This document shows positions 23,019-34,300 of a stretch of 64,000 nucleotides of DNA, piece after piece. The translations under genes were made by a program, and so were the position numbers. Under the pieces are notes generated by a model that worked only from the letters and a program-made list of their open reading frames with translations, was not told the origin of the DNA and made no database searches. Every line of letters begins with the position of its first letter. The stretch's first letter is position 1. Source of the DNA: Melitaea cinxia (taxonomy: Eukaryota; Arthropoda; Insecta; Lepidoptera; Nymphalidae); NCBI RefSeq assembly GCF_905220565.1, contig NC_059402.1:10603501-10667500 (forward strand). The letters are read 5' to 3'.

Positions 23019-24584
23019 TTAAGTATCAGAAACTGCACTATGTCTTTTCAAATGTTCACTGTTATCATCACTGTCTGAATTTTTTCTTTTGCGAGTATCA
23101 AATCTTACACCAGTTTCCTGTACAACTCGCTCACTGTTTTTAATTGCAGAAATTATATGTTCTTTTGATGGTGCAACAAATTTTAGCTCATCGACACTTT
23201 CACTGGTTGCTGGCTCTACTAAATGCATAACAATGCGCTCTAAACTTTTGGGATGCTCTACAGGAGCCTCGTCAATAGCCAGTGTTTTTTCATTTTCTAA
23301 CCTATCTGAGTCTACCATCACAGAATACCTTCTTTTCATGTCTTCCATCATCTTTTTACCGTATTTCTCTCCTATAACACTGTTAACACACACAAAGCTT
23401 TGTACTTTCTTAGTATCTTTGTCAATTTCAAGATAACCTCTCGTTCTCATATAAATAAAATGGCCTGAACGTGACATAAGTCTATAATAAGATTCACCAA
23501 ACTCTCTGCTTTGATCATACATTTGTCGCAAAACACAAATGACCCAACGAACATCTTCTTTGTGCATAAATACAAAGGCAGAAGTTCCTGTCACTTCTTC
23601 TGTCATATATCCTGCAGCCAGAGAAATACTTTGGTCACATTGGACTATACGACCATCAATCAAATGCCTTGTCCAGTATTCAGAATATGCCGTTGGTGGC
23701 AGCATTCTAGCAGGTAAACTATTTGATAAAACGTGAACCATTCCTATAAAGACATAGTCATTTCCACTTGAAGAAAATGTACGATGATGTCTTACTCTCT
23801 GCCTTCTAATGGTCTGCTCATCTTGGACAGAGTTGGCAGTGGCTCGATCTGAGCGGCGAAGCATGCCATCTATCCTGCAACGTTCATACCTGGGTGGGTC
23901 TAATCTAGCACCTGATCTCATTATTCGGATATGAAAATTATGATGCTGTTCAAATAATTTTACATTGCAACCAGTCTGTAGTTCTGCAGGGTAAATGTGT
24001 TGCCTAAGTATTTCCTTATCTTCATTGTGTACATAGTTATAAATGTCCTGACCGAGTAGATCAATGTGACAATATCCTAATTTCTCTTGAACATTGGGCG
24101 AGACGATAAAAATACGGCCTTTACATGTGACAGCAAACATAAATCCTCCGATAAGGTCAAATATTTTTAACACGGCTGGAGACCAAGTTTCTACATGACG
24201 ACATTTAATTGTGTCACCAAATACATGTTCATTTCGCAGTTTATTAGCAGCAAGTCGCAAAACGCTCGTTTTGTCAACTTTTCGTTGCGAATGGACAACA
24301 TCCGAAAGTAAAGACATCATTTGAGCAATTTGAGAATTAAACTGACTTCTCCGATGTTTTTCAGCATTAATACGCGATTGTCTGTCGCTTGCTTTAGCAA
24401 CTGGCAAATCAGGCGAGTGTGCATCAGATGAAGAGTCACCACAACACACGTTTTGTAAATCGAAGGTCTGAGGAACAGAAGCTGCCATTCCAAAATCTGG
24501 ACTCGCAAGTCCAACTTGACTAGCCACTCCAGCGTGGACTCCAAGATGAGTACTTGCAGGCCCAGGAGATTCCATCATTATCAA
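23019..24584 (-). CDS. Met1: Methoprene-tolerant 1-like bHLH-PAS protein (juvenile hormone receptor)
   Basis: A 521-residue intronless ORF. The bHLH region lies at about residues 68-120 (SRINAEKHRRSQFNSQIAQM, then KVDKTSVLRLAANKLR). PAS-A is at about 135-290 and PAS-B at about 300-405, including YWTRHLIDGRIVQCDQSISL, TGTSAFVFMHKEDVRW and TRGYLEIDKDTKKVQSFVCV. The pattern HKEDVRW, LRQMYD, RTRGYLE and SFVCVN is typical of insect Met/Gce. In Met, PAS-B binds juvenile hormone and the protein then pairs with Taiman/SRC to switch on Kr-h1. Lepidoptera have two paralogues, and the intronless one is called Met1; the single exon here fits that. The C-terminus has a basic stretch (DTRKRKNSDSDD). No lesions are seen. 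The start is the first Met in frame; a second lies two codons on. Family is firm, paralogue slightly less so. Confidence 0.88.
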   Translation of the reverse strand: MIMMESPGPASTHLGVHAGVASQVGLASPDFGMAASVPQTFDLQNVCCGDSSSDAHSPDLPVAKASDRQSRINAEKHRRSQFNSQIAQMMSLLSDVVHSQRKVDKTSVLRLAANKLRNEHVFGDTIKCRHVETWSPAVLKIFDLIGGFMFAVTCKGRIFIVSPNVQEKLGYCHIDLLGQDIYNYVHNEDKEILRQHIYPAELQTGCNVKLFEQHHNFHIRIMRSGARLDPPRYERCRIDGMLRRSDRATANSVQDEQTIRRQRVRHHRTFSSSGNDYVFIGMVHVLSNSLPARMLPPTAYSEYWTRHLIDGRIVQCDQSISLAAGYMTEEVTGTSAFVFMHKEDVRWVICVLRQMYDQSREFGESYYRLMSRSGHFIYMRTRGYLEIDKDTKKVQSFVCVNSVIGEKYGKKMMEDMKRRYSVMVDSDRLENEKTLAIDEAPVEHPKSLERIVMHLVEPATSESVDELKFVAPSKEHIISAIKNSERVVQETGVRFDTRKRKNSDSDDNSEHLKRHSAVSDT

Positions 24585-24710
24585 TTGTTCACAAGTGCCC
24601 TTGTTTATAAGTCACTGATCAACACTCAGAATATATTACCAACAACGAATAACTTCGCTACATCGTTAATGACAAAAAATCCATCGAACACACAAACGTA
24701 TTTGCACTTA

Positions 24711-24717
24711 TTTTATA
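24711..24717 (-). promoter_or_regulatory. Possible TATA box of the Met1-like gene
   Basis: TATAAAA on the minus strand lies about 130 bp before the start codon at 24584. In AT-rich DNA such matches are common, and no initiator was identified. Confidence 0.25.
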
Positions 24718-25575
24718 GTTTTTAAACATCTGAAATAGATATTATTTTTTATATAAACTGGATGTGATATTCACAGTAAAACTGGCACTCGTCTTAAGAG
24801 ACACTCTTCCAACGCGGTGCAAAATAGTACAATTACAATAGCTCATGGTACAACCATTGCCAGTTACCGGAATGCAAGTCAGGGCTGCCAGTACTTACAC
24901 TATTTTACCCCTAAATATTAAACACATTTTTTTTCATTTGACACAAAACACAACTATTATACAATAAAGACAAAAAATATTACAGAATAAAAAAAATGTT
25001 AAATTGACACTTTTTTATCGAATAAATAATCAGCATATATACAAAAGTGTATCTTTTAACAGATGCGAAAAATATAGTATTGTTTACTGTTGAGCAAAAA
25101 ATTGTGACTCCCCAGTCTTTGCTTAGCGTGACGGAATATGACAAAAGGAAGATTTTTTGAAATGAAAACTTCTTTTGGAGCACCGCACACACATTTTTTC
25201 GTAAGTAGTAAGTTAGTCTGATCCGTCACGCTCTGAGGCGAAAATCTAGATAGGGTGAGCTCAGGACCACCGAGTGTCCCCGAGCGAGAAAGATAGAAAC
25301 AGCTCCTATATTACATTACTTGGTCTATGAGACAGCTGCTCTTCGCTGCTGATCGGTGAAAGGCTTGATCGGTGAACTTGGGACTTGTTGCGTTATTGGT
25401 TTATTGCAATTGCAAATTAAGTTTTCACTTCTCCCATGCGGCTTTTCACATTTTCAAAATAAATCTAATTATTAATTAGTACGCTGTTTTTAATCACAAC
25501 TTTTTTATGTATTTCATGGACGGACCCTGTAAATATTATTGGGTAGTATATCTTTTATTTTGAGTGTAATCATTG

Positions 25576-25576
<1 letters not shown>

Positions 25577-25638
<62 letters not shown>

Positions 25639-26717
25639 AGAACGGATTTTACAAAACTCGACCCTAAGGGGGTAAAACGGTGGTTGGAAGTTTGTATGAA
25701 AGTCCTATGTTTTTGAAGTAGAGAAAGGTCACTGACTCACTCATCATGAAATCTCCGAAACTATAACACCTACAAACTTGTAATTTAGCAGGTAGGCTCC
25801 TTATAGGGCGTAAACTACCGCTAAGAATTGATTTTACGAAACTCGACCCCTAAAGTTTTTGAGTTCTCTTTCAGATCACTGACTCACTCGTCACGAGAAC
25901 TCAAAAACTGCTGGATGGTCCATCCATGCAGGATGGAAAAAGATGAAATTTGGCAGGGAGGTAGATTATAGTTAGTAGACGTCCGCTAAGAACGCATTGG
26001 GTTGATAGTTTGTATGAAAGATAAACAGCAGGGTCGGTTTAAAGGAAAATAACCGCGTTTGCAACCCTATGTGTTCAAGAAACATTTATATTGATCGCTT
26101 ATAAGTAGTACAAAAAAAAATTTTTATACAATATCTAACCTAACCTAACCTTTACGTTACTAGAATACTTTTTTATTTACCCCTGTCGTCACGGAATCAA
26201 GGAGGAGCGTGCGTTACGCTATTCCGTGGCATATATTTATATAGAACTATATTAAAAACTAAATTTCATGCAGTTTATTTGAAACATATTTACACTACAA
26301 TATTATATTATTACTAAATTATTTCATTCCACAATTATGACGAATTCAACGAATCATTTTGTTCGACGCAACGCGCGCTTCACGCGGACGTAGTCGCAGG
26401 CAACAGTTAGTGTATTATAAAACAAAGTCCCCAAAAGTGTATGTGATCGATTCCCTCAAAATCTATATTTTCATGCGGTTTCACCAATGGACGCGCGGTT
26501 CACGCGGACGTAGTCGCGGGCAACAGTTAGTGTATTATAAAACAAAGTCCCCAATAGTGTATGTGGTCGTTTCCCTCAAAATCTACTGCACGGATTTTTC
26601 GGACTGAAGGTTTACGGAACGGCTAAGACGATTTCGATGAGAGTTTTACTGGAAGTTTCCCGGGAAAACTATGTGACATACTGATTTCAACGCACGCGAA
26701 GCCGCGGGCACCGCTAA
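25577..26717 (+). mobile_element. Non-autonomous Helitron, family D copy 1
   Basis: An (AT)n run at 25577-25632 leads into ATAAAAGAAGAACGG, and the 3' end is GCGAAGCCGCGGGCACCGCTAA before a T, matching the CTRR rule. Inside, a segment with CACGCGGACGTAGTCG and GGCAACAGTTAGTGTATTAT is present twice (about 26378-26462 and 26491-26580), as though one Helitron 3' end had been copied into another. A related minus-strand copy lies at 51142-52862. Confidence 0.65.
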
Positions 26718-26751
26718 TCTAAATATATACTTAGGTAATCAATAATTTTGA

Positions 26752-26965
26752 ATTGACGACCCGTTGGCGCAACGGTTAACGCACTGGCTGTTGCGCCAGC
26801 GGTCGATTCCGTTTGCGACAGACATTTATATCGACCATATAGATGTTAGTCGTGGTCTGGGCGTTGTGTTTGTGTATTGTATGTGTTTCCAGACCCCCAG
26901 TACAGGAGAAAATCCTACTGGGGGATCCATTGAATGTGAAGCGATTATTAATTATAATATTAATA
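26752..26965 (+). mobile_element. tRNA-derived SINE
   Basis: The head GACGACCCGTTGGCGCAACGG has a box-A-like sequence, and GCGGTCGATTCC is box-B-like, so it can carry an internal pol III promoter. The body has a stem AGACCCCCAGTACAGG/CCTACTGGGGGATCC. A related body without a good head is at 47610-47775. Confidence 0.7.
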
Positions 26966-26985
26966 ATTTAAAAAAGCAGTCCTAA

Positions 26986-27366
26986 GTGAAAAAGTGTCAT
27001 TGTGATGTCATTGTCGATAACATTCATAGTTGGAGTAAATCGTACGGCCTAAACGTCAATTCTTTTAAGTGTCAAGTTATTATCGACGGTAGTTCAAAAC
27101 TAGTATCTCGAATTGACTGGTCACTTACACCACCCATCTTTTTTAATAACACCGTGATTAATAACAGCGATGAAGTAAAAAAACTTGGTATAATTTTTGA
27201 CAGACACCTTTCGTGGACACATCAACTGAGTGAGTTAAGTCGCAAATTATTCGCAGCTATCGGATCTCTCCGCCGGCTTCAATATTTCCTTCCTATGCCT
27301 ACCAAAATTGCGTTAGCACAGTCACTCCTACTGATTACGGAATACGTACTTACAGCTGTGGTTGTA
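26986..27366 (+). pseudogene. LINE reverse transcriptase fragment (after the YADD motif)
   Basis: The translation IHSWSKSYGLNVNSFKCQVI, then VKKLGIIFDRHLSWTHQLSE and IGSLRRLQYFLPMPTKIALA is the region just downstream of the active site in Jockey-like reverse transcriptases. Both flanks are missing. It follows directly on a SINE. Confidence 0.75.
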
Positions 27367-27699
27367 GCAACTGTCGATACGCATTATTGATAAATTCAAG
27401 TACTCGGTTAGGAAAATTGGATTTTTAAAGTGATACAAAGATAAGGTGTTATTATAAAAATGGACTCTATTTATTATCTACTACAATAATTATCATGTCA
27501 AAAATAAACTAAATGCTTATATCATTTTAAAAACAAGTGACAGTTGTATCTATTACTGGTTTTTAAAATGGATTAGACTTTTATAAATATGACGAATACG
27601 TTTTGGTGGGTTTTCTTTTTTAATTAAGAAAGAAATGCTTATGCCGGTATATTTTTCATTATTAATCTTGCGAGTTCCACACTCCAAAGTCATCAAATA

Positions 27700-27800
27700 A
27701 AAAACATCGATGTATAGTCGATGTAGAAATGTTAACAATACATCGGTTTGTTTCGATGCATCGTTACTATACATCGATTGTTTTTAATATATCGATGTAT
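27700..27800. repeat. Cluster of CATCGATG-type palindromes
   Basis: ACATCGATGTAT, ATACATCGG, CGATGCATCG, TACATCGATTG and ATATCGATGTATATCG occur within about 100 bp. The cluster is probably part of a decayed element. A comparable GTATCGATAC cluster lies at 30540-30850. Confidence 0.4.
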
Positions 27801-27940
27801 ATCGTCCAGTCCTGCCATAGATGACAAATGAGAAGTGAAAAGTATCGTAAAATTTTTAACCTATACATTAGGGTTCGGTAACGATACCGATTACCTCTAG
27901 AGACTCTAGACTTCAGCGTATCGCAGTCAACTGCTGTCTG

Positions 27941-29016
27941 TAGCATTGCCAACTCCCAAAAATGTATCCCCCTAAAACCCCAATCAAAAACCCCTAAAAT
28001 TCCCACAATTACTAAGGAATCCCCCTAATTTTTTTTTGTTACTTATAAAATAAATAATTAAAATTTTTTAAATTAAATAATGCATTAAAAATAATTAATA
28101 AATAGTATAATACCATCAAACAAATAATAGTATATTTTTGACAACACTCTTTTTTTTCTAACATAAGATATTTTAACGAATGACTTGCTGATAAACGTAC
28201 GAATTGAACAAGCAAATAACAAATAATAATAAACGTATTTGTAGTAAACATAAACGCAGTTTTAGCTGGCGTTTTATTTAACGCTGTTTTCTTAGTAACA
28301 AGCAATCGCGTTAGATGTCGCTAAGGCGGTATGTATAAAAAGAAATGTGATTCGCTACTCACTAGATTGGATTATCCCAGGACCTATTCTATTGGGCTCT
28401 CGGTGAGAACCCCACGTTGGACGGGATCCTACGGGTGCGCCGGATTGGGTAAGAAGAATTAATGCGGAGGTGGGGGACGACCTGGCAGACCAGCTGTGTG
28501 GCACACGCGTAACGGCTGCCTTGTTACTTAATACGCCTCCAGTAACGTCCCTGTGCTCGTGTCGGGCCGGGATGGGAACTCGGTCCTGCTAGACGTGGCG
28601 TCATCGGGATTGCTCGGAGGTGAGCCGGACAGTCCCCATGGAGGAAAAGTCTGGCCTTTTCACCGAGGCCAGCCTGTCGCTAGAGGGATCCTGTTGCCTG
28701 CAGATCCGGGACCCTCCAATTAAAGCGGCTGAAGGCTCTCGCAGGGGTTTTGGTCGGTATTGCACCCACAAGTGCTAAAGCCGACATACGGTCTAGGAAT
28801 GTCTACCCGGGCATCCTGGATATCACCCGTAAACAGGTTCCCCTGCGATACCAAAAAAGGGCTTATTCTATTACACCATTATTTTACTTATTTTGAAAAA
28901 AAAAATCAAGTTATAAAAATCCCAAAAATACCCCTACAAATATGACACCCCTAAAAAAACCCATCTCACTTTTCTCCCTAAATTTGGGGGGAAAATCCCT
29001 AAAGTTGACATCACTG
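27941..29016. mobile_element. hAT-like non-autonomous element with 8-bp target duplication
   Basis: The left end TAGCATTGCCAACTCCC and right end GTTGACATCACTG are imperfect inverted repeats close to the CAGTGTTGCCAAC pattern of many insect hAT elements. GCTGTCTG flanks both sides exactly (27933-27940 and 29017-29024). The interior is A- and C-rich and codes for nothing. It is interrupted by a LINE fragment at 28394-28863. Confidence 0.85.
28394..28863 (+). mobile_element. 5'-truncated LINE 3' end nested in the hAT element
   Basis: A GC-rich 470-bp insertion is flanked by TATTCTATT on both sides (28385-28393 and 28864-28872), a 9-bp target duplication. It contains TTTTGGTCGGTATTGCACCC and AAAGCCGACATACGGTC, and ends GATACCAAAAAAGGGCT. 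Residual coding may be present (GGACGACCTGGCAGACCAG) but is not clear. It may belong to the R1-like group; this is a guess. Confidence 0.8.
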
Positions 29017-29089
29017 GCTGTCTGCTGGACATCTTTGAGGTGAGAAATATAAATAATAGACATAAACAACGTTACCTTTGATGTCACTA

Positions 29090-29484
29090 AGGGCGCGTTC
29101 CATCTAAGGCCCACAACGCCATTTATCATGACTGCTTAAATTGCCGTTCCACTAAGGTAAAAAGGCCACGGGCGTTGTATTTGCAGGCAAATTTTATAAG
29201 TGGAATGCATATTTGGGCGTTGTCAGGTGTCAGCTATGTGCTCGCAATATGGCGGCATGGTGAAAACATGCAGCTGTGGGGTTTTTGAGTGAATATTTTG
29301 CATGGGTTGGAGTAAAACACACAAAATCGCCTACAAGTCAACACCCGTGGCGTTTTTTACCTTGTCTTCTTTTTCTTCTTTAGGGCTAATAAACTTATTT
29401 ACGTTTTTTACGTTGGTCTTAGTGGAACGGCATTTTCAGCGGTCGTGATCAATGGCGTTGTGGGCCTTAGGTGGAACGCACCCT
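29090..29484. mobile_element. Harbinger-like MITE with long terminal inverted repeats
   Basis: The ends AGGGCGCGTTCCATCTAAGG and CCTTAGGTGGAACGCACCCT are inverted repeats that continue for roughly 70 bp (for example GGCCCACAACGCCATT near both ends). A CTA trinucleotide flanks both sides, fitting the 3-bp duplication of PIF/Harbinger elements. The 395-bp element has no coding capacity. Confidence 0.75.
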
Positions 29485-29582
29485 CTAGACATCACAAAAT
29501 AATAGGCCCGTTATATTATTATTTTGACAAATACCCTAGAACGTAACTTGGTACGAAACTCACTCTACTGAAAATAATTGTG

Positions 29583-29725
29583 TTTGCTCGCAAACGAAAA
29601 AAAAGGACTTAAATTACACCGACAAGTAACACAACGTAGGTAGACGAAAAATTATTCAACTAAATACGTTTTATAAAAGATTATTTAAAAAGTAGTTTTT
29701 GCGATTGAGTGGTTATTGTAACTAA
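29583..29725 (-). mobile_element. AACCGACTTC-family fragment (right end)
   Basis: TTGTGTTTGCTCGCAAACGA followed by ACACAACGTAGGTAGACGAA is the reverse complement of the right end of the copy at 15147-15890. The element is truncated after about 140 bp. Confidence 0.65.
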
Positions 29726-30539
29726 AAAAATAATAATAATAACTTCGGATTTGTTCGTGGTTTATTAGGTTTTTTACATGTACGGCGTTTCAGATACACA
29801 GCAACCATGGTCACGGGAGGACTATGTCCTCATGTCCAGAACGTAATAAACTTCGATAAAATCTAAAAAAGTGTTTTCATTATAATGATAGAAATTTGCG
29901 TAAACATTAGAAAACAATATAAAAAAATTAGATTAAAGACAAATTTATATTTTGTACCATTGTATCATTTCAATTTACCTACAATATTAAAGCTTAAGGT
30001 AAATGTTCTAATCGGTATCTAATCCAATGCACTATACATTACATAATCAAATCGATCAAATACTTATACAAACTTGAATCGATTGATCGTGAGTATCGAA
30101 AACCGAGTTGTATGGTTACTTCACTATTTATGTCCCGATGCCAAATGTCAAAACGTGCCTATTATTTTGTGATGACTATTTTTTTTCTTTTTCAATTGGC
30201 TGTTCTCGTACATAGTACATTTGCCACTATCAAACGGGAGAAATTTTTACATGTATTTAAAGGAACGGGACATGAACGGAAGGAGCTAAATTTAGGAATC
30301 ATTCAGGGCAGGAATAGTTAAAGGATATTTATGACATATAGATAATAAAAATATAAAATAATAAAATATACATTCAAATATATTACCTATATTATGTATG
30401 TATAACATACATAATATAAAAACTAAACCAGATATTGCCAGAGACATATTTAATGTGATAAATATTTAAATTGTGATGACTATAAAAGCCCATTGAGGTG
30501 AGAAATATATTATTATATCATTGATAGAAGCCATACGGC

Positions 30540-30850
30540 TAACGGCTAGAGACACGATACCAAATACAAAGTATCGATACTATACTCAGGAGTAGTATCT
30601 AAAAAAAGTATCGTACTCATAATCAAGTATCGTATAAATACTGAAGAACTGTTTTCATATTTCAGTCGACGACCAAAAAAAGGTCGTCACTCCAATTATC
30701 ATACAACGTAGTACTGATTTTATAAACTTTCGATACGATACCTGCCAAACTCAAATCAAATATCTATGCAAAGTATCGAGTACGAAAGTATCGGTATCGA
30801 ATGGTAATGTTGACATGTTGTCGATACCACAAAGTATCGATACTTTTTTT
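30540..30850. repeat. Cluster of GTATCGATAC-type motifs
   Basis: At least eight copies of AGTATCG or its complement, including AAGTATCGATAC at both ends of the stretch, lie within about 300 bp. AGTATCGATACTATACTC near 30570 and CAAAGTATCGATACTTTTTT near 30830 could be degenerate termini of a MITE. It lies about 400 bp upstream of the CLIP protease start codon. Confidence 0.45.
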
Positions 30851-31255
30851 CGTATTTTACAACTGATCCAACTGACACACACAACACAACGAAGAATTTA
30901 ATTTGGCATTTGGCAGTTGGGCTATACTTATATAGTACTCTTTGTCTCTTTGGTTGGTAATTTGGTATTTGAATATTACAGAGTACCTACTTTGTTTTTG
31001 AATGTAAACTCGTAGTTTTGAGTGACCTCTTTGAATTTTTTTAAATTAGAACAAAAAAAATTAATAACAATAATGTTTATTTTTCAATAATATATATTTA
31101 TAAATACTTTGGAAAGTCTTTTCAAATTGATTTTATTTTGATATTTATGCAGTGTTTAACTTAAAGTAAACCGGTTTCGCTCTAGTGTCTTCTAACAAAA
31201 TTTCGTGTTAAATCTAATTGAGGAAAAACTGCTCACGTTACTATACAGTGTAAAA

Positions 31256-31319
31256 ATGTGGCTCAAAAAACTTATTCTGTACACCTTGTTAATATTTGAA
31301 ATTATTTTGGCTGGGGAAG
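31256..31319 (+). CDS. CLIP protease exon 1: signal peptide
   Basis: ATG at 31256 opens MWLKKLILYTLLIFEIILAG, a hydrophobic secretion signal. The donor is GTAATA at 31320, phase 1. A TATAAATA-like sequence about 155 bp upstream may be a promoter element but is weak. Confidence 0.88.
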
Positions 31320-34300
31320 GTAATAATAGATTTAAATTTTTTTGATATTCGCTATTGTTGAATTTTTATTTAACTGGTAAAATATTTTGTGCAGTTGGAG
31401 ATAGATGTAAACCAAATGCAGATGTTACTGAAGGAACTTGCAAATCTGTTATGGATTGTGAAATAGCTATAAGGTTAGTAAATGAGTGATATCTTAATGA
31501 TTATTATATAAATAACATAGTATTTTTCTTGAATGGTTATAAATCTCAACAACACAAATAAGACAGTTGTATAAAATATTTGTTACTTTTATTACTGTAA
31601 GCATGTACCACTATCGCTGTTTATTTTATTTTGATAATTGATTTTTTTTTTTTTTGTAGAATATCATATGTTTACTAGTGTAACTTTTTCTTGTTTTCTT
31701 TTCCTTTTCACGAAATTTACTTAAAAGAAAAATGAATTCAAAGAATAAACCTAACAAATATTAAAAAATAAGAGAAATTTTTCATGGAAGAATATGTTTT
31801 CAGTTCAATCATGAAACATGGTCATCATCCCTTTAGCAGATGTGGTTTTTCTCAAACTGTAGAGATTGTTTGCTGCCCTAAAAGGAGGTTTGTCACACCA
31901 AAACCAACTGTAAAACCCAACCCTACCCCAACGAGTGCTAAATTTGGTATGGAAACTATATTAATGTCCACTTCTTGTCACGGCTTGCTTCGTATTACTA
32001 AATTGCTTAACATATTAATGCTGGTGTAATGTTATATAGTTAGCTTGTACTCTGGACTGACTTTTCAACTAAATTGTCTATCTTGTGGTCACGCAATCAC
32101 TAAACTATTATTGCTGACAAATTTATATTAGTATAATATAATCAAAGCTATAGTAATAAATTGATAATTAACCTAAAATATTTTTTTTAGGAGAGAGGTC
32201 TTCTAGAATTGCAGATAAAGGTTAGTTTTAATGTAATTTCTTACTAGAACTCATTACAGAAAAGTTATTTAAATAAACAATACTATTCACGGTTTCATTC
32301 TACATTTGTCAATACTATAACTTCTTAGCATGTCAATATCTTGCTACAAGGCAAAGGAGGACAGATGACTTGATCTGCTGCTCCTATCTGGGGTTTATCA
32401 AAATTCCTCTAGATATGTCAAATTTACAGTATTTAACCTCCACTTCTGATTACAAAAGAAATTTTGAAAATAAATTTGTTTGTGAAGAGTTTATGTTAAA
32501 ATGGTGCTAGTCCAGTACTGTTTAATTTTTAAGTAGTTATGATTAGTTCAGATTTAGTAATTTTAAGCATGTTATGGAATAAATCTTCTTCTCACGGCGC
32601 CTCTTCTCAATGAAGGCCGGCGACCATCATGGCTATCTTAATCTTCGAAGCTGCAGCACAGAAGAGCGAGCAAGTACTTAGCCCAAACCATTCACAGAGG
32701 TTCTTTAGCCAGGATGTTTTCCTTCTGCCAGGTCGGCGTTCACCCTCGATTTTTCCTTGAAGCACAAGCTGAAGAATCCGATATCTGTGTCCTCTCATTA
32801 TGTGACCAAAATACTGCAGCTTCCTCTCCTTCACAGTCCTCATTATTTCCATCTTTTTATTTATTCGACACAGAACCTCAACATTTGTTATTTTCATAGT
32901 CCATATTCGGAGCATACGTCTGTATATCCACATTTCAAAGCTCCAGCTTCCAGTTTTGAACACAATGTCAAGGTTAAGGTCCAACTTTTAACCGCATAAA
33001 GTAGGACACTGAATACATAACAGCGCACGAGTCTCATGCGGAGTTTTAGATTAAAGAGTTTATAGCACACAATCTTTTTCAACTTCTTAAAGGCACTACG
33101 GGCTTGTTCTATGTATGGACTCGAATTTCCTGTTCGCTACTCCATTGTTCATTTATGTAGCTACCTAGGTATTTAAATTTGTCTACGCATTCAATTAGGT
33201 TATCTTCCAAGTGTAGATGTTCATTAATCACTGGGGTCTTGGATACTATTATAAAAATGGTTTTTTCGTGTTTGTTTCTAGTCCGTATTTGTTGCTAGCC
33301 ACATTTACACGATCCAGCAACTTTTGTAGACCTACAATATCCTCCGCAATAAGAATCGTATCATTAGCATATCGAATATTGTTCACGACTTCTCTGTTTA
33401 TGACTATACCTTCATCGGTTTCATAGAGGAACTCGGCCATGATTCTTTCGGCATATAGATTAAATAATACGGGCGATAAAATACACCCTTGTCGCACGCC
33501 ACGCTTAATTTCAATTTCAGTGGATAGTTGGTCTTCCACCTTAACCATTGCTTTTTGAGCCCAGTACAGATTAGCAATCACTCTAAGGTCATGCTGTCGA
33601 TACCAGTATGTTCGAGAATCTCAATTAGCTGTTCATGACGTACTCTATCAAACGTCTTTTCGTAATCAATAAAGCATAAGTACACCTTTTTATTCATGTC
33701 AAGACATCTCTGAACTAGAACGTTTAGACAGTACTGTGCATCTCTGGTACCTAAGCCATTTCTAAAACCAAATCGTGTGTCTGATATATATTCTTCGCAC
33801 TTCCAGTAAATGCGAGCGTGTATAACCTTTAAAAAAATCTTGAGAACATGGCTCATTCAACTAATTGTTCTGTGGTCTTCACATCGTCACAGTTTTGTAG
33901 ACCATGTTGAATAGATTTTTAAGGACTAGAGACGATTTGTTGGACATAATCTTTATAACTTCTGTGTAGACAGCATCAGGACCTGCAGCTTTATTTATTT
34001 TTGATGATTTTATTGCATTTCTTACTTCTGACTCCAATATCTCTAAGTATTCCTCCGGCACCTCTATTTCAAAAATATCACTTCTGTTATCCGCAAAAAG
34101 TCTCTCTATATGTAATTCGCATTGATAAATTTTGTCTTGAATTTGTGGATTAGGTCCCCTATCATTAACCAGTGCTACAGCGTGCCGTGTTGTTAAAGGT
34201 TGTATAATTTCGTTGATTTTCTTAAACATATTAAAGCTGTTGTGCTTTTCTGCCAAAGATTCAATTTCTTCGCATTTCACATGTAACCAACTTTCTTTTG

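Noticed and set aside
23089..23436. 115-codon frame opposite the Met1-like gene
   Set aside because: Antisense shadow of a well-supported bHLH-PAS coding region.
26140..26160. CCTAACCTAACC, like the insect telomere repeat
   Set aside because: Only about three units; a chance or retroelement-derived stretch, not a telomere array.
31784..32029. 81-codon ORF starting upstream of protease exon 3
   Set aside because: Only 31804-31946 is exon; the rest reads into intron. The ATG at 31784 is in the intron.
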